DNA of 64,000 nt, taken from contig NZ_SJER01000001.1 in NCBI RefSeq assembly GCF_004785955.1, forward strand, positions 62,001 to 126,000, given 5' to 3'. Positions within the stretch are counted from its first letter, which is position 1, and each line of letters opens with the position of its first letter. Both the position numbers and the translations under genes were made by a program. Below the pieces are notes generated by a model that saw only the letters and a list, made by a program, of their open reading frames with translations, had not been told where the DNA came from and ran no database searches. Positions 39,209-48,711 of this stretch are shown piece after piece. This stretch comes from Halostella litorea (lineage in GTDB: Archaea > Halobacteriota > Halobacteria > Halobacteriales > Natronoarchaeaceae).

Positions 39209-42160
39209 ATGAGTAGCGAGACAGAAACCGTCGATGAGGAGGCCGCGAGCGAGCGGTCCCCTCTCGATATCTGGGAGGACTGGTACCACGTACCGGTGCT
39301 CTCGGTGCTGGTCGCGTTCATGTTCTGGACACGGATCCAGGCCCGCGACCGGTTCGTCAGCGGCGACCAGATCCTGTTCAGGGGTAACGACGCGTACTAC
39401 CACCTCCGGGAGATCCAGTACACCGTCAATAACTGGCCGTTTACGATGGGCTTCGACCCGTGGACGCACTTCCCGTTCGGCAACGCGTCCGGCGGCCAGT
39501 TCGGGTCCCTGTTCGACCAGATCGTCGCCACGGCGGCGCTCGTCGTCGGCCTCGGCAACCCGTCGGACCAGACCGTCCGGACGGTCCTGCTGTACGCGCC
39601 CGCCGTCTTCGGCACGCTGACGGCGATCCCCGTCTACTACCTCGGGAAGCACTACGCCGGCCGCCTCTCCGGTGTGTTCGGCGTGCTTGTGTACGCCCTG
39701 ATCCCCGGGACGATCCTCACCCGCGCGACGGTCGGCTTCGGCGACCACCACATCGCCGAGGCCTTCTTCCTCTCCATCGCCCTCCTGATGGTCGCCCGCG
39801 CCCTCCGGGTCGCCCAGCGCGAGAAGCCGGTGTACGAACTCGTCGTCGACCGCGACTGGGAGACGCTCCGCCGCCCGATAGTCGCGAGCGTCCTCGCGGG
39901 CGTCGCCATCGCGCTGTACATGTGGACCTGGCCGCCCGGCGTGATGTTCGTCGGCATCCTTGGCGCGTTCTTCGCGCTCTCGTTGTCGGTCGACTACGTC
40001 CGCGGCCGGAGCCCGGACCACACGGCGTTCGTCGGCGTGGTCTCGATGGCAACGACGCTCGTCATGCTCGTCCCCAAGACGGGGTCGCTGGGCTTCTCGA
40101 CGACGACCATCTCGCTCACGCAGTACTTCCTCGTGTTCGCCGTCGGGGCCGGCTGTGCGTTCATGGCGTGGCTGGCGCGGGAGTGGGACGACCGGGACCT
40201 GTCGCGGCTCGGCTACCCCGGCGCCATCGCCGGCGGGATCCTCGTCGGGACGGTCCTGCTCGCGGTCATCGTGCCCGACGCGTTCAACCTGATACTCAAC
40301 AACGTCGAGCGCGTGATGGCGTTCGGGCAGAGCGACACGTCGCGGACGGTCGCCGAGGTCCAGGCGGTGCCGCTGGACAGCGTCGGCCAGTACATGACCG
40401 GCCAGTTCGGGCTGACCTACCTCACCGCCGCGCTCGGGCTGTTCTGGCTCCTCTCGCACCTCGCCTTTGTCGGCGATGACTACCGGCCCGACGAACTCCT
40501 GCTCGTCGTCCTGACGGTCTTCTTCACGCTGATGGCGCTGACCCAGCGCCGCTTCTTCTACTACCTCGCGATCCCCGTGTTCGTGTTGAACGCGTGGGTG
40601 TTCGGGCAGATAATCCGGATGCTGAACGTGCCGACGACCGTCGACCGCCTCGGCGACATCGAGGGGTACCAGGTGATCACGCTCGTCGCCGTCCTCCTGC
40701 TGGTGACCGTGCCGCTCGCGTCACCGTTCGCCGCCTCGACGGCGACCAGCGCCGCAACCCAGACCGGCCCCGCGGACTCCACCTACTGGGCCGAGAGCGG
40801 CAACTGGCTGCAGAACAACACGCCCGCCCCGGGCACCTACGGCAACCCGGACGGCGAGCCGATGGAGTTCTACGGGACCTACGAGCAAACCGAGGACTTC
40901 GACTACCCCGAGGGCGCGTACGGCGTGATGTCGTGGTGGGACTACGGCCACTGGATCACCGTCGAGGGCGAGCGCATCCCGAACGCCAACCCGTTCCAGC
41001 AGGGGCCGCGTCCCGCCTCGGCGTTCTTCCAGACGACGAACGAGACCCGCGCCGAACTGATCCTGGAGGCGCTCCCGTCGCTTGACGACCGCGACGAGCA
41101 CATCAGCAACCTCTCGAACGAGGAGCTCCGGACGATAGTCGACCAGCAGAGCCAGCAGGAGGCGAGCGAGGACACCCGCTACGTGATGATCGACGACCAG
41201 ATGGCGAGCAACAAGTTCTCGCCGATCACGCGGTGGGCAGGTCCGAATTACGCTGACTACGTCGGCGTCCAGGAGTACACCATCGGCCAGAACCGGACGG
41301 CCAACCTCCAGGGCATGAACGAGCGGTTCGAGAACACGATGCTGTCCCGGCTGTACTACCACGACGGCCAGCAGCTCTCGCACTACCGGCTCGTCCACGA
41401 GACGGAGTCCGACACGACGATACTCTCGCTCGCCCGGCAGACCCAGAGCGGCGTCGAGTCGACCGGGTTCATCAACCGGCGGCTGACGTCGCAGGTGTAC
41501 AACAGCCTCCAGAACCCGACCTCCGGGCTGGTGCCCTACGACGTGCGCCAGGAGTCGACCGTGAAGACGTACGAGCGCGTCGAGGGCGCGACCCTCGAAG
41601 GGAGCGTCAACACGACGAACGCGACGTCCGTGACCGCGTACGTCACGCTCAACGGGACGGCTGACCAGCGCCAGTTCAGCTACTACCAGACCGTCGAGAC
41701 CGACGCGAACGGGAACTTCGAGATGACGGTGCCGTACCCGACCAACGAGACGCTCGGCCCCGAGGACGGCTACACCAACTCCAGCGTCCGCGCGGCGACC
41801 AACTACACCGTGTTCACGGGCAGCCTGGAGGACCAGGACGTCCAACTCGTGACCGGGCAGACGCTGTTCCGGAACATCGATCAGCCGGCACAGATGGGGC
41901 AGGCCGACGTCCCCGAGTCGGCGATCCACGAGGGCGACACCATCACCGTCGAGATGGAGTCGCTTGGCGGCAACGCCACCGACGGGAACGCCACTGACGG
42001 CAACACGTCCACCGGGAACGCCACCGACGGCGACACGTCGGGCGGCAACACCACGGACGGCAATACCACCGACGGGAACACCTCCGACGGAAGCGGTTCC
42101 GACGGCACGACAACGACGGCGGCGGTCGACGCGCGGCAGGCGTCGGTCGCGACCCCCTGA
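39209..42160 (+). CDS. aglB: AglB oligosaccharyltransferase (STT3)
   Basis: A 983-residue enzyme that transfers the lipid-linked glycan to Asn in N-x-S/T of surface proteins. It has about 13 membrane segments in the N-terminal half. The acidic motifs are FRGNDAYYHLRE (Asp at residue 61) and GFGDHHIAEAFF (178-185). The catalytic WWDYG is at residues 576-580. MIDDQMASNKFSPITRW fits the DK/MI-type pocket. A further C-terminal part carries many N-x-T/S sites, and residues 922-965 are a run of about seven sequons in an N-x-T/S-D-G-like repeat. The start at ATG 39209 fits. The DUF368 gene follows 5 nt later. Confidence 0.95.
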   Translation: MSSETETVDEEAASERSPLDIWEDWYHVPVLSVLVAFMFWTRIQARDRFVSGDQILFRGNDAYYHLREIQYTVNNWPFTMGFDPWTHFPFGNASGGQFGSLFDQIVATAALVVGLGNPSDQTVRTVLLYAPAVFGTLTAIPVYYLGKHYAGRLSGVFGVLVYALIPGTILTRATVGFGDHHIAEAFFLSIALLMVARALRVAQREKPVYELVVDRDWETLRRPIVASVLAGVAIALYMWTWPPGVMFVGILGAFFALSLSVDYVRGRSPDHTAFVGVVSMATTLVMLVPKTGSLGFSTTTISLTQYFLVFAVGAGCAFMAWLAREWDDRDLSRLGYPGAIAGGILVGTVLLAVIVPDAFNLILNNVERVMAFGQSDTSRTVAEVQAVPLDSVGQYMTGQFGLTYLTAALGLFWLLSHLAFVGDDYRPDELLLVVLTVFFTLMALTQRRFFYYLAIPVFVLNAWVFGQIIRMLNVPTTVDRLGDIEGYQVITLVAVLLLVTVPLASPFAASTATSAATQTGPADSTYWAESGNWLQNNTPAPGTYGNPDGEPMEFYGTYEQTEDFDYPEGAYGVMSWWDYGHWITVEGERIPNANPFQQGPRPASAFFQTTNETRAELILEALPSLDDRDEHISNLSNEELRTIVDQQSQQEASEDTRYVMIDDQMASNKFSPITRWAGPNYADYVGVQEYTIGQNRTANLQGMNERFENTMLSRLYYHDGQQLSHYRLVHETESDTTILSLARQTQSGVESTGFINRRLTSQVYNSLQNPTSGLVPYDVRQESTVKTYERVEGATLEGSVNTTNATSVTAYVTLNGTADQRQFSYYQTVETDANGNFEMTVPYPTNETLGPEDGYTNSSVRAATNYTVFTGSLEDQDVQLVTGQTLFRNIDQPAQMGQADVPESAIHEGDTITVEMESLGGNATDGNATDGNTSTGNATDGDTSGGNTTDGNTTDGNTSDGSGSDGTTTTAAVDARQASVATP
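41972..42115 (+). repeat. Sequon-rich coding repeat at the aglB 3' end
   Basis: The sequence encodes a simple repeat around NATDG and NTTDG (about seven N-x-T/S sites in about 40 residues) and ends in a low-complexity Thr/Ser/Ala tail. Codons differ between copies, so it is an old or selected repeat. Confidence 0.7.
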
Positions 42161-42165
42161 CCACG

Positions 42166-43107
42166 ATGAGCGCGGGGACCGCCGGAACCGTCCGGGAGTG
42201 GGCGTCGGTGTACCTGAAGGGGTTTTTCATGGGCAGCGCCGACACGGTGCCCGGCGTCTCCGGCGGGACCATCGCGCTGATCACGGGGATCTACGAGCGG
42301 CTCATCGCCGCGCTGACGGCGATAGACCCCGCGACCCTCCGTGACCTCGTCCGGCCCCACGACCCGGACGCGCGGGCGGCGGTGTGGGACCAGCTCGTCC
42401 GGATGGACCTGCCGTTCCTGCTCACGCTCGGCGCGGGGATGCTGACGGCCGTCGTCACCCTCGCCCACGCGCTTGAGACTACCGTCCACCAGCATCCGGG
42501 ACCGGCGTACGCCTTCTTCTTCGGCCTCATCGGCGCGTCGGCGCTGGTGCTGTACGAGCAGGTCGACGTGACGACCCCGCGCCGCCTCGGCGTCGCCGTC
42601 GTCGGCGTCGTGCTCGCCGCCGCGGTCTCCGGCGAGGCCTCCGCCGGGGTGTCCCACGCCCTCCCCGTGATCCTGCTTGCGGGCGCGGTCGCGGTCTGTG
42701 CGATGATCCTGCCGGGCGTCTCCGGGGCGTTCCTGCTCATCCTGCTCGGGCAGTACGAGTACATGCTCGGTGCGCTCACGGAGTTCACCGGGGCGCTCGG
42801 CGGGCTCGCGGGCGACGGGTCGGTGTCGGCCGTCGCCGCCGCCACGCCGCCGGTGCTCGTGTTCGTCCTCGGGGCGCTCGCCGGCCTGCTCACGCTCGCC
42901 CGGGTGATCGACTGGGCGCTCGCGAACTACCGCGCGGCGACGCTGACCTTCCTCGTGAGCCTGATGGTCGGCGGCCTCCGCCTCCCCGCGGAGCGCGTGC
43001 TGGCGGCGGTGACCGCCGACGCCGTGACCGTCGTCGTCGCCGCCGTCGCGGGCGGCACGCTGGTGGTCGCGGTGGACGTACTCACGGACGACCTGGAGTA
43101 CGCGTGA
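42166..43107 (+). CDS. DUF368 membrane protein (PopT-like carrier-lipid translocase)
   Basis: A 313-residue membrane protein with about eight hydrophobic segments and two PGVSG motifs (ADTVPGVSGGTIAL and MILPGVSGAFLLIL) in the two halves, the signature of DUF368. Bacterial DUF368 proteins (PopT) have been shown to bring undecaprenyl phosphate back across the membrane for reuse. The gene begins 5 nt after aglB's stop, the enzyme that releases dolichyl (di)phosphate on the outer face, so a role in carrier return is a reasonable inference. No test is known to me for archaea. Confidence 0.8.
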   Translation: MSAGTAGTVREWASVYLKGFFMGSADTVPGVSGGTIALITGIYERLIAALTAIDPATLRDLVRPHDPDARAAVWDQLVRMDLPFLLTLGAGMLTAVVTLAHALETTVHQHPGPAYAFFFGLIGASALVLYEQVDVTTPRRLGVAVVGVVLAAAVSGEASAGVSHALPVILLAGAVAVCAMILPGVSGAFLLILLGQYEYMLGALTEFTGALGGLAGDGSVSAVAAATPPVLVFVLGALAGLLTLARVIDWALANYRAATLTFLVSLMVGGLRLPAERVLAAVTADAVTVVVAAVAGGTLVVAVDVLTDDLEYA

Positions 43108-43286
43108 GACGGCAGGCGGTCGGTTAGCAGTCCCCGACCGCCCAAGGGCGGGACGAACGCGCCGTTCGACCACACGGATCCCGGAGACAGTTCGCGGCTC
43201 ATCTGGGCTACCTCGATACCGCAGCCCCTGGTCCGTGAGACCGGACATCACAACGTTTTTGCACGACATATCTACATGTTGTAACG

Positions 43287-44030
43287 ATGAAATGCGATCG
43301 GTGTTCGACCACGATCCAAAACGACGAGTGGTTCTGCTCGTACTGCGGCAAGAAGCGGCCGACTTGCCCGGACTGTGGGACTGACTACTCGCAGGCGGGC
43401 GGCGACGGCAGCGCCCCGGCGAGACAGTGTCCGTCGTGTAACCTGCCGCGGAAGGCGGGTTGTCCGGAATGTGACGCGATCATCGACGCGACCCGGACGG
43501 CGTGTCCCAACTGTGGCAACGACGCCGCGGAGGACCGGCGCGGCCGCACCGGGAAGTTCAAAACCAGAGCCATCGTGTTCGGGGTCGGTATTCCGGTCGG
43601 GGCCTGGCTCCTGTTCAGCGGGTTACCGGGGATACTCACCTGGGCCCTCTGGATCCCGGCGGCTGTGATGGGGGGGATCGGTGGCCTGTGGTACCGACAG
43701 CGGATGAAGGTAAACGCCGATAAGATACGGCAGCAGTTCGTCGGCGAGTTCAGCGCCGCACAGAAGCAACACGAGTCCTACAACTACAGACAGGAGAAAA
43801 AGGAGCAACGGAAGAAGGAGCGAAAGCGAAAGCGGCGTCGGGAGCGGGCGCGGCGGACGGTCGTCGACATGAACTGCCCGGTCTGTGGTCACGGGTGGCT
43901 GGTTCGAGAGGGGCAGGTCGCGGACGTGCACCACGGTGAGGGGGTCAACATAATCGGGTCCGAACAGTACGGCCGCATCGAGGTCCAGTGCAACGACTGC
44001 AACCACACCCGTCGGCTGCAAGTCGAGTGA
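43287..44030 (+). CDS. Zinc-ribbon membrane protein
   Basis: A 247-residue protein with several CxxC pairs in residues 1-80 (CDRC, CSYC, CPDC, CPSC, CPEC, CPNC), giving a double zinc ribbon plus an extra pair. One or two membrane helices follow (about residues 94-132), then a very basic, charged coiled region (EKKEQRKKERKRKRRRERAR), and a further ribbon (CPVCGHGW and CNDCNHTR). A T-rich box (cgtttttgc) lies about 29 nt before the ATG, and the leader is AT-rich. It could tether nucleic acid or a protein to the membrane; role unknown. Confidence 0.7.
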   Translation: MKCDRCSTTIQNDEWFCSYCGKKRPTCPDCGTDYSQAGGDGSAPARQCPSCNLPRKAGCPECDAIIDATRTACPNCGNDAAEDRRGRTGKFKTRAIVFGVGIPVGAWLLFSGLPGILTWALWIPAAVMGGIGGLWYRQRMKVNADKIRQQFVGEFSAAQKQHESYNYRQEKKEQRKKERKRKRRRERARRTVVDMNCPVCGHGWLVREGQVADVHHGEGVNIIGSEQYGRIEVQCNDCNHTRRLQVE

Positions 44031-44146
44031 GGTCGGGGACAGGAAGCCGAGTTCCGGTCGAACACGGCGGGGAATCGGGGGATCTTATCCCCGGATGTCG
44101 GGTATCGGCGGCGTCCGGGACACCGGACAAGTAAGGGGCCGACCCG

Positions 44147-44836
44147 TCACCGTCGCCGCCAGGCCCAGATGCGCCGGCAGAGCACGAACCACAGCACCAG
44201 CATCACGGGGAAAAGAACTGCCTTCGCGGTGCCTCCAAGCACCTGACCGAGAGCGTAGATAGGGCCGATGCTGAGGAAATACGAGAGCCCGACCGAGAGG
44301 AGGGCGTCGAACCCGAACTCGAGTGCGTGGACGGCCCGTCCGAGCACGGAGGTGGGTGCCGCCGACTCCGGGGCCTGCCCCTCGGCCGAGGAACCCGTCG
44401 CGTCCGTTTCGGCCGGCTCGCCGCCGGAAGTCGCCCGACGCCCGATCAGCCGCGGTCTGAGGGTGAGCCGGTACGTCCGGCGCGCCAGATACGCGGCGGC
44501 GACGGCCAGTTGCACGCCCGGGACGAGCGACAGCGGGACCCAGACGTCCCTCCGTGGCTGCCAGTCCGCCTCCCGCCCCACGTACTTCGTGTCGGCGTTC
44601 ATCGAGACCGGAATGACGACGACGTGGGCGAGCCCCACGAGTGTGAGCACGCCCCCGAAAAGCTCCAGGCCGGTCCAGTCGGCGTCGGCTTCGTCGGCGT
44701 CCTCGGCGGACGGCTCGTTGTCGATGGGGCCGGCGTCGATCATGGCACCGAGCAGGACGGTGTACAGCCCGACGACTACGAGCGCGGCGAGCACCAACCC
44801 CAGCAGAAGCCCGCGAACGCCGTTCGTGCGTGCCAT
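44147..44836 (-). CDS. Haloarchaeal membrane protein, unknown function
   Basis: A 229-residue protein with about five hydrophobic segments (residues 8-30, 60-80, 100-118 and two near the end) and an acidic loop rich in D, E and A after the first. A linker of about 30 residues in the middle is Ser/Ala/Glu-rich. The end is basic (ICAWRRR-like: IWAWRRR). I do not recognise the family. It is separated from the Orc1-like gene (44906-46054) by about 70 bp on the same strand and could be in the same transcript as the glp genes or alone. Confidence 0.6.
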   Translation of the reverse strand: MARTNGVRGLLLGLVLAALVVVGLYTVLLGAMIDAGPIDNEPSAEDADEADADWTGLELFGGVLTLVGLAHVVVIPVSMNADTKYVGREADWQPRRDVWVPLSLVPGVQLAVAAAYLARRTYRLTLRPRLIGRRATSGGEPAETDATGSSAEGQAPESAAPTSVLGRAVHALEFGFDALLSVGLSYFLSIGPIYALGQVLGGTAKAVLFPVMLVLWFVLCRRIWAWRRR

Positions 44837-44905
44837 ACGGAGTGGGATCGCCCCGTATGTCGGTGTTCCAACAGGTATTAAAGGGTTTGGGAACCGGCCG
44901 GCGGG

Positions 44906-46054
44906 CTACCCGCCGTCGTAGAGCCGCCGGAACACGAGCGTCGGGAAGCGCGTCTCCACCCGGCTCGGCCGGCGGCCGGTCCCGTCGGCGTCGCTCGCCG
45001 CGACGCGTTCGAGGACGTCCGCCTCGGCGAGTTCGTACAGGAACCGCTTGACCGTGCTGGCGGTCAGGTCCGAGCGGTCCGCTATCGCCGTCGCCGCCTC
45101 GTCGACGGTCGCCGGGCCGTCGAGGTCGAGCAGCGTCGCGAGCACGCGCTGGCGGTTCTCGGGCAGCGCGAGCACGCGGCCGACGTGGACGCAGTCGTCC
45201 GGGACCGCGTCCATCCCGGCGTCGACGTCGCTCGCCCGGATCCGGTCGGCGTCGGCCCGGTCCGCGGCGTCGGCCGCGCCGAACGCGGCCGCGAGCGCGT
45301 CGTGGGCGTCCCCACCGGCCCACTCCGCGATCCGCCGGGCCTGGCCGTGGCGGAGGACGCCGTTCTCCAGGGCCTGCGACGCGCGGGCGGTGAGCACGTC
45401 GACGAGCGCGTGCTGCCGGTAGGCCGGGACGTGGATCGTCTCGTCCTCCCAACTCGGCGGGACCGACCGGCCGACGAGCGCCAGCGAGACGGAGTCCTCG
45501 ACCGGGGTGAGCCACCGCCGGACGTCCGCGACGGTGACGTCCTCCGCGTCGCTGACGTGGTCGACAGCGACGACCGCCCGGCGCTTCGGCGTGTCGAAGT
45601 GGTCGCGGAGGCGGTCCCGGAGCGTCTCCGTCCCGACGCCCCGCTCGGGGACGGGGTCGTCCGCGACGGCGTTGAGGAGGGTGTGGTAGAAGCGGAACTC
45701 GCTGGTGGCCCGATAGGCGTCGACGCGGACGAAGCCGACCGACCCCTCGGCGCTGCCGGCACGCGTGGTGGTGCCGATCGGCTGGCGGCGGCGGCCGATC
45801 TGGTCGTTCAGCGCCGCCAGCAGGGCGCTGACGACCGCCGACTTGCCGGTTCCCTTCGGGCCGTACACCGCGACGTCGTCCGGGAGGCGGTCGCGGAACA
45901 CGGGGTCCAACACGTCGAGGAGGCGTTCGAGCACCGGGCCGCGACCGACGGGTTCGGACAGGTGGACCGCGGGGTTCAGCGGCCCGCGGTCGAGGATCAG
46001 GCCACCCTCACGCGTCCGGGTCTGTCGCCGAGCGATACGGTCGGTGATGTCCAT
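44906..46054 (-). CDS. Degenerate Orc1/Cdc6-like ATPase in the glp operon
   Basis: A 382-residue AAA+ protein of the Orc1/Cdc6 family. Walker A is GPKGTGKS (intact), followed by SALLAALNDQIG. At Walker B, where active members have DE, it reads AVDHVSDAEDVT (Asp-His), so ATP hydrolysis is likely reduced. The C-terminal winged helix is present (ENRQRVLATLLDLDGP and STVKRFLYELAEADVL). It starts 9 nt after glpC on the same strand, so it belongs to the glpABC transcript. Haloarchaea carry many Orc1 paralogues, most of which do not act at an origin beside them; I see no ORB-like boxes here. It may be a regulator. Confidence 0.8.
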   Translation of the reverse strand: MDITDRIARRQTRTREGGLILDRGPLNPAVHLSEPVGRGPVLERLLDVLDPVFRDRLPDDVAVYGPKGTGKSAVVSALLAALNDQIGRRRQPIGTTTRAGSAEGSVGFVRVDAYRATSEFRFYHTLLNAVADDPVPERGVGTETLRDRLRDHFDTPKRRAVVAVDHVSDAEDVTVADVRRWLTPVEDSVSLALVGRSVPPSWEDETIHVPAYRQHALVDVLTARASQALENGVLRHGQARRIAEWAGGDAHDALAAAFGAADAADRADADRIRASDVDAGMDAVPDDCVHVGRVLALPENRQRVLATLLDLDGPATVDEAATAIADRSDLTASTVKRFLYELAEADVLERVAASDADGTGRRPSRVETRFPTLVFRRLYDGG

Positions 46055-46063
46055 CTGTCCGTG

Positions 46064-47401
46064 TCACTCCTCGACCAGCGCCGTCTCCAGCAGTTCGAGC
46101 GGGTGCTTGATCTCGTAGCCGGTGCCGTGTTCCATCTGCATCGCGCAGGTGGGGCACTCGGTCATCCCGGTGTCGGCGTCGGCGGCCTCCATGTGCTCGA
46201 ACATCTCCTCCCCGATCTTCATAGACGTGTCGTAGTGCTCCTCCTTCCAGCCGTACGTGCCGCTGATGCCCGAACAGGAGTCGCCCACGTCGTGGGCCTC
46301 GACGCCGTCGATGGACTCGGTCACCTCGACGGCCTGGCCCTCCAGCCCCTGGTTGCGGGCGTGACACGGCGCGTGGTAGGCCACGTCGGGGAAGTCGACC
46401 TCGGTGTCCGCCAGTTCGCCCTCCAGGTCCTCGTGGATCCGGAGGTACTCGAGGGCCTCGTACGTGTTGTTCGAGAGGTCCTCGATGCCGTGGAGGTCGA
46501 ACAGTTCCGGGTACTCCTGGCGGAGCGACATCGAACAGGAGGTACAGGAGGCGACCACGTCCGCGCCGTCGCCGATGGCCGCGACGAACTCCTCGACGTT
46601 CGTCTCGGCGGCGCGCCGGGCGTCGTCCAGCATTCCGTTCGCGAACATCGGCGTGCCCGAACAGCGCTGGGGCGGGACCATGACCTCGTAGCCGAACGAC
46701 TCGAACACGCGCACCATCGCCTTGCCCACCTCGGGCGTGTTGTAGTTGGCGTAGCAGCCGTGGAAGTAGGCGACGCGTTTGTCGGGGTTCGAGACCTGCG
46801 AGCCACCTCGCTCTGCTCGCGCCTCCCGCGCTCGCTCCTTCGAGGTGGCGTTGCCACCTCGCTCGCTCCACCACTCCCGGAACGTCTGGGTCGCGAACTC
46901 CGGCATCTCCCGCTCGCTGGGGATGCCCATCACCTTCTCGCCGAGCCACGAGGTGACGCCCAGCCCCATCACGAAGTTCGCGAGGCGGGGGACCTTGCTC
47001 CCGAGGCTCGCGAGCAGGCGGTAGTTCGAGAGCATGCGGTTGCGCAGGTACTCGACGGAGAGTTTGTCCATCTGCTCGTCGACGTACTCCCCGCGGGCCG
47101 TGTTGTGCATCTGGCTCAGCGGGACGTTCGACGGGCACGCGCCGTCACAGCGCATGCAGTTCGAACACTTCATCACGGAGTCGTCGATGTCGTGGTCCCC
47201 CTTGCGCTTCAGCCGCCACTGCTCGGGGCCCTGGAACTTCGGCCCGGGGAACTCGTCCTCGACCTCGGCGACGGGGCAGTTCGTGTCGCAGGTCGAGCAC
47301 TTGTAGCAGTCGTCGGAGCCGGGGCGAAGGTCCATCTCCGTCTCGTCGCCGAACACCTGTACCGGTTCGAAGTCGTCGTCGGGGGATTCTGCGTCGCTCA
47401 T
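46064..47401 (-). CDS. glpC: Anaerobic glycerol-3-phosphate dehydrogenase subunit C
   Basis: A 445-residue membrane-associated iron-sulfur subunit that passes electrons from GlpAB to the quinone pool. Two 4Fe-4S motifs: CYKCSTCDTNCP and CSNCMRCDGACP. Two CCG domains follow, with HAPCHARNQ, DSCSGISG and CPTCAMQM. The part at about residues 180-200 (SERGGNATSKERAREARAER) is a 17-residue in-frame insertion flanked by short direct repeats; see the repeat entry. The ATG at 47401 overlaps the stop of glpB (ATGA). Length is otherwise typical. Confidence 0.93.
   Translation of the reverse strand: MSDAESPDDDFEPVQVFGDETEMDLRPGSDDCYKCSTCDTNCPVAEVEDEFPGPKFQGPEQWRLKRKGDHDIDDSVMKCSNCMRCDGACPSNVPLSQMHNTARGEYVDEQMDKLSVEYLRNRMLSNYRLLASLGSKVPRLANFVMGLGVTSWLGEKVMGIPSEREMPEFATQTFREWWSERGGNATSKERAREARAERGGSQVSNPDKRVAYFHGCYANYNTPEVGKAMVRVFESFGYEVMVPPQRCSGTPMFANGMLDDARRAAETNVEEFVAAIGDGADVVASCTSCSMSLRQEYPELFDLHGIEDLSNNTYEALEYLRIHEDLEGELADTEVDFPDVAYHAPCHARNQGLEGQAVEVTESIDGVEAHDVGDSCSGISGTYGWKEEHYDTSMKIGEEMFEHMEAADADTGMTECPTCAMQMEHGTGYEIKHPLELLETALVEE
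46802..46864. repeat. Short insertion-like repeat inside glpC
   Basis: GCCACCTCGCTC occurs at 46802-46813 and again at 46853-46864, 51 bp apart, with the inverted form CGAGGTGGC at 46841-46849 between. The 51-bp period keeps the frame (17 codons). Confidence 0.6.
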
Positions 47402-48711
47402 GTGGTATCACCGGGGATCGCCGCGTCGCTCGTCTCGCCGCCCGCTGCCCTCCCTGCCGCCGTCCCGGCGGCGTAGCCGGTCGCGAGGGAGACGCCGCCG
47501 CCGGACTTCTCGGCCGCGAAGTCGTAGCCGCCGAGGACGCCCCCAGCGGCCCGCAGGTTCCCGTACTCCGCCGTCCCGTCGGCCGCCCGCGGGCGCAGGT
47601 CGCTGTCGACGTCGACCCCGAAGCGGGCGAAGGGGTGGTCGCCGAACGCGTCCGCGTCGAACCAGTCGTAGCGGTCCGACGGGTGTGGCACGTGGCAGTC
47701 GAAAATCGGCTCCCGGACCGCCTCGCGGTCGGAGTCGATGCCCTTGCCGACGAGGCCGCCCGTCGCCAGCACGAACTGGTCGGCGTGGTACGGCACCGGC
47801 CGGCCGGTTCGGTCGACGACCACCGCGCGGATCCGGCCGTCCTCGGCCTCCACCTCCACCGCGGGGTTGCCGGTCTCCGCGTGGACGCCGGCCTCGGCCA
47901 GCGCGGCGTAGAGTCGGTCCTCCAGCCGGAGGCCGGGGAGGCTCGGCGGCCCCATCGGCACCTCGAACACGTCCGCGTCGAGTTTCTCCGCGAGCGACGC
48001 GCGGACGCCACACGGGTCGTCGTCGCCCAGTACCGCCGGGAAGCCGACGCGCTCCTCGCCGTCGAGGTGGGGCTTGACCGCCTCGGCGAGCGCCGTGCGG
48101 GCGGGCACCCCGTTCAGGTCCTCGTTCCGGTCCAGCGCGTGGGCGTACCGCGTCACCTTCGCGTCGTCGCGGAACTCGCCGGGGAACCGGACCGTGGCCC
48201 CGCGGGCCTCGAACGGGACGCCGGCGGCCGCGAGGTGGTCGGCCGCGAGCGGCGCGTCGAAGTCGGTCAGCGCGGCGAACCCGACCAGCAGCGCGTCCCG
48301 GCCGTCGCTCGCGAGGCCGGCGGCGGCCGACTTCGGGTAGCGCGCCGTCGGCTTGACCGTGCCGCCGTGGGTCGGCACGAGCGCGTTCCGGTCGGTGTGA
48401 CTGCCGACGTACGTGTCGCCCACGGCGTCGTCGAACAGCGCCAGCCCCTCGCGGACGGCGTCCGCGCCGACGCGCTCGTAGGGGTGGCCCTCCGGCAGGT
48501 CGGCCAGCGCGTCGAACGGCTCCGCGATCGGGTCGGCGTCCTCGCCGCCCTCGGGCGGGTAGCCGAGCACGTCGACGAGGCCGCTGGCGTGCCGGAGCGT
48601 GCTCTGCTTGTGGGAGATCAGGCGCACGTCCGCGTGCTCGCTGGCGGCGAGCGCGGCGGCGACGCCCGCGAGGCCGCCGCCGACCACCAGCACGTCGTCC
48701 CTAATCGCCAT
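47398..48711 (-). CDS. glpB: Anaerobic glycerol-3-phosphate dehydrogenase subunit B
   Basis: A 437-residue flavoprotein subunit. The FAD-binding N-terminus is [19 protein letters not shown], followed by [20 protein letters not shown], and a later [16 protein letters not shown] and [11 protein letters not shown]. With GlpA and GlpC it oxidises glycerol-3-phosphate to dihydroxyacetone phosphate. The ATG at 48711 lies 11 nt within glpA's end, showing coupling; the longer upstream frame has no family sequence. The stop overlaps the glpC start. Confidence 0.92.
   Translation of the reverse strand: MAIRDDVLVVGGGLAGVAAALAASEHADVRLISHKQSTLRHASGLVDVLGYPPEGGEDADPIAEPFDALADLPEGHPYERVGADAVREGLALFDDAVGDTYVGSHTDRNALVPTHGGTVKPTARYPKSAAAGLASDGRDALLVGFAALTDFDAPLAADHLAAAGVPFEARGATVRFPGEFRDDAKVTRYAHALDRNEDLNGVPARTALAEAVKPHLDGEERVGFPAVLGDDDPCGVRASLAEKLDADVFEVPMGPPSLPGLRLEDRLYAALAEAGVHAETGNPAVEVEAEDGRIRAVVVDRTGRPVPYHADQFVLATGGLVGKGIDSDREAVREPIFDCHVPHPSDRYDWFDADAFGDHPFARFGVDVDSDLRPRAADGTAEYGNLRAAGGVLGGYDFAAEKSGGGVSLATGYAAGTAAGRAAGGETSDAAIPGDTT

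Noticed and set aside
45185-47476. 763-residue open frame on the plus strand
   Set aside because: Antisense to glpC and the Orc1-like gene. No recognisable domain.
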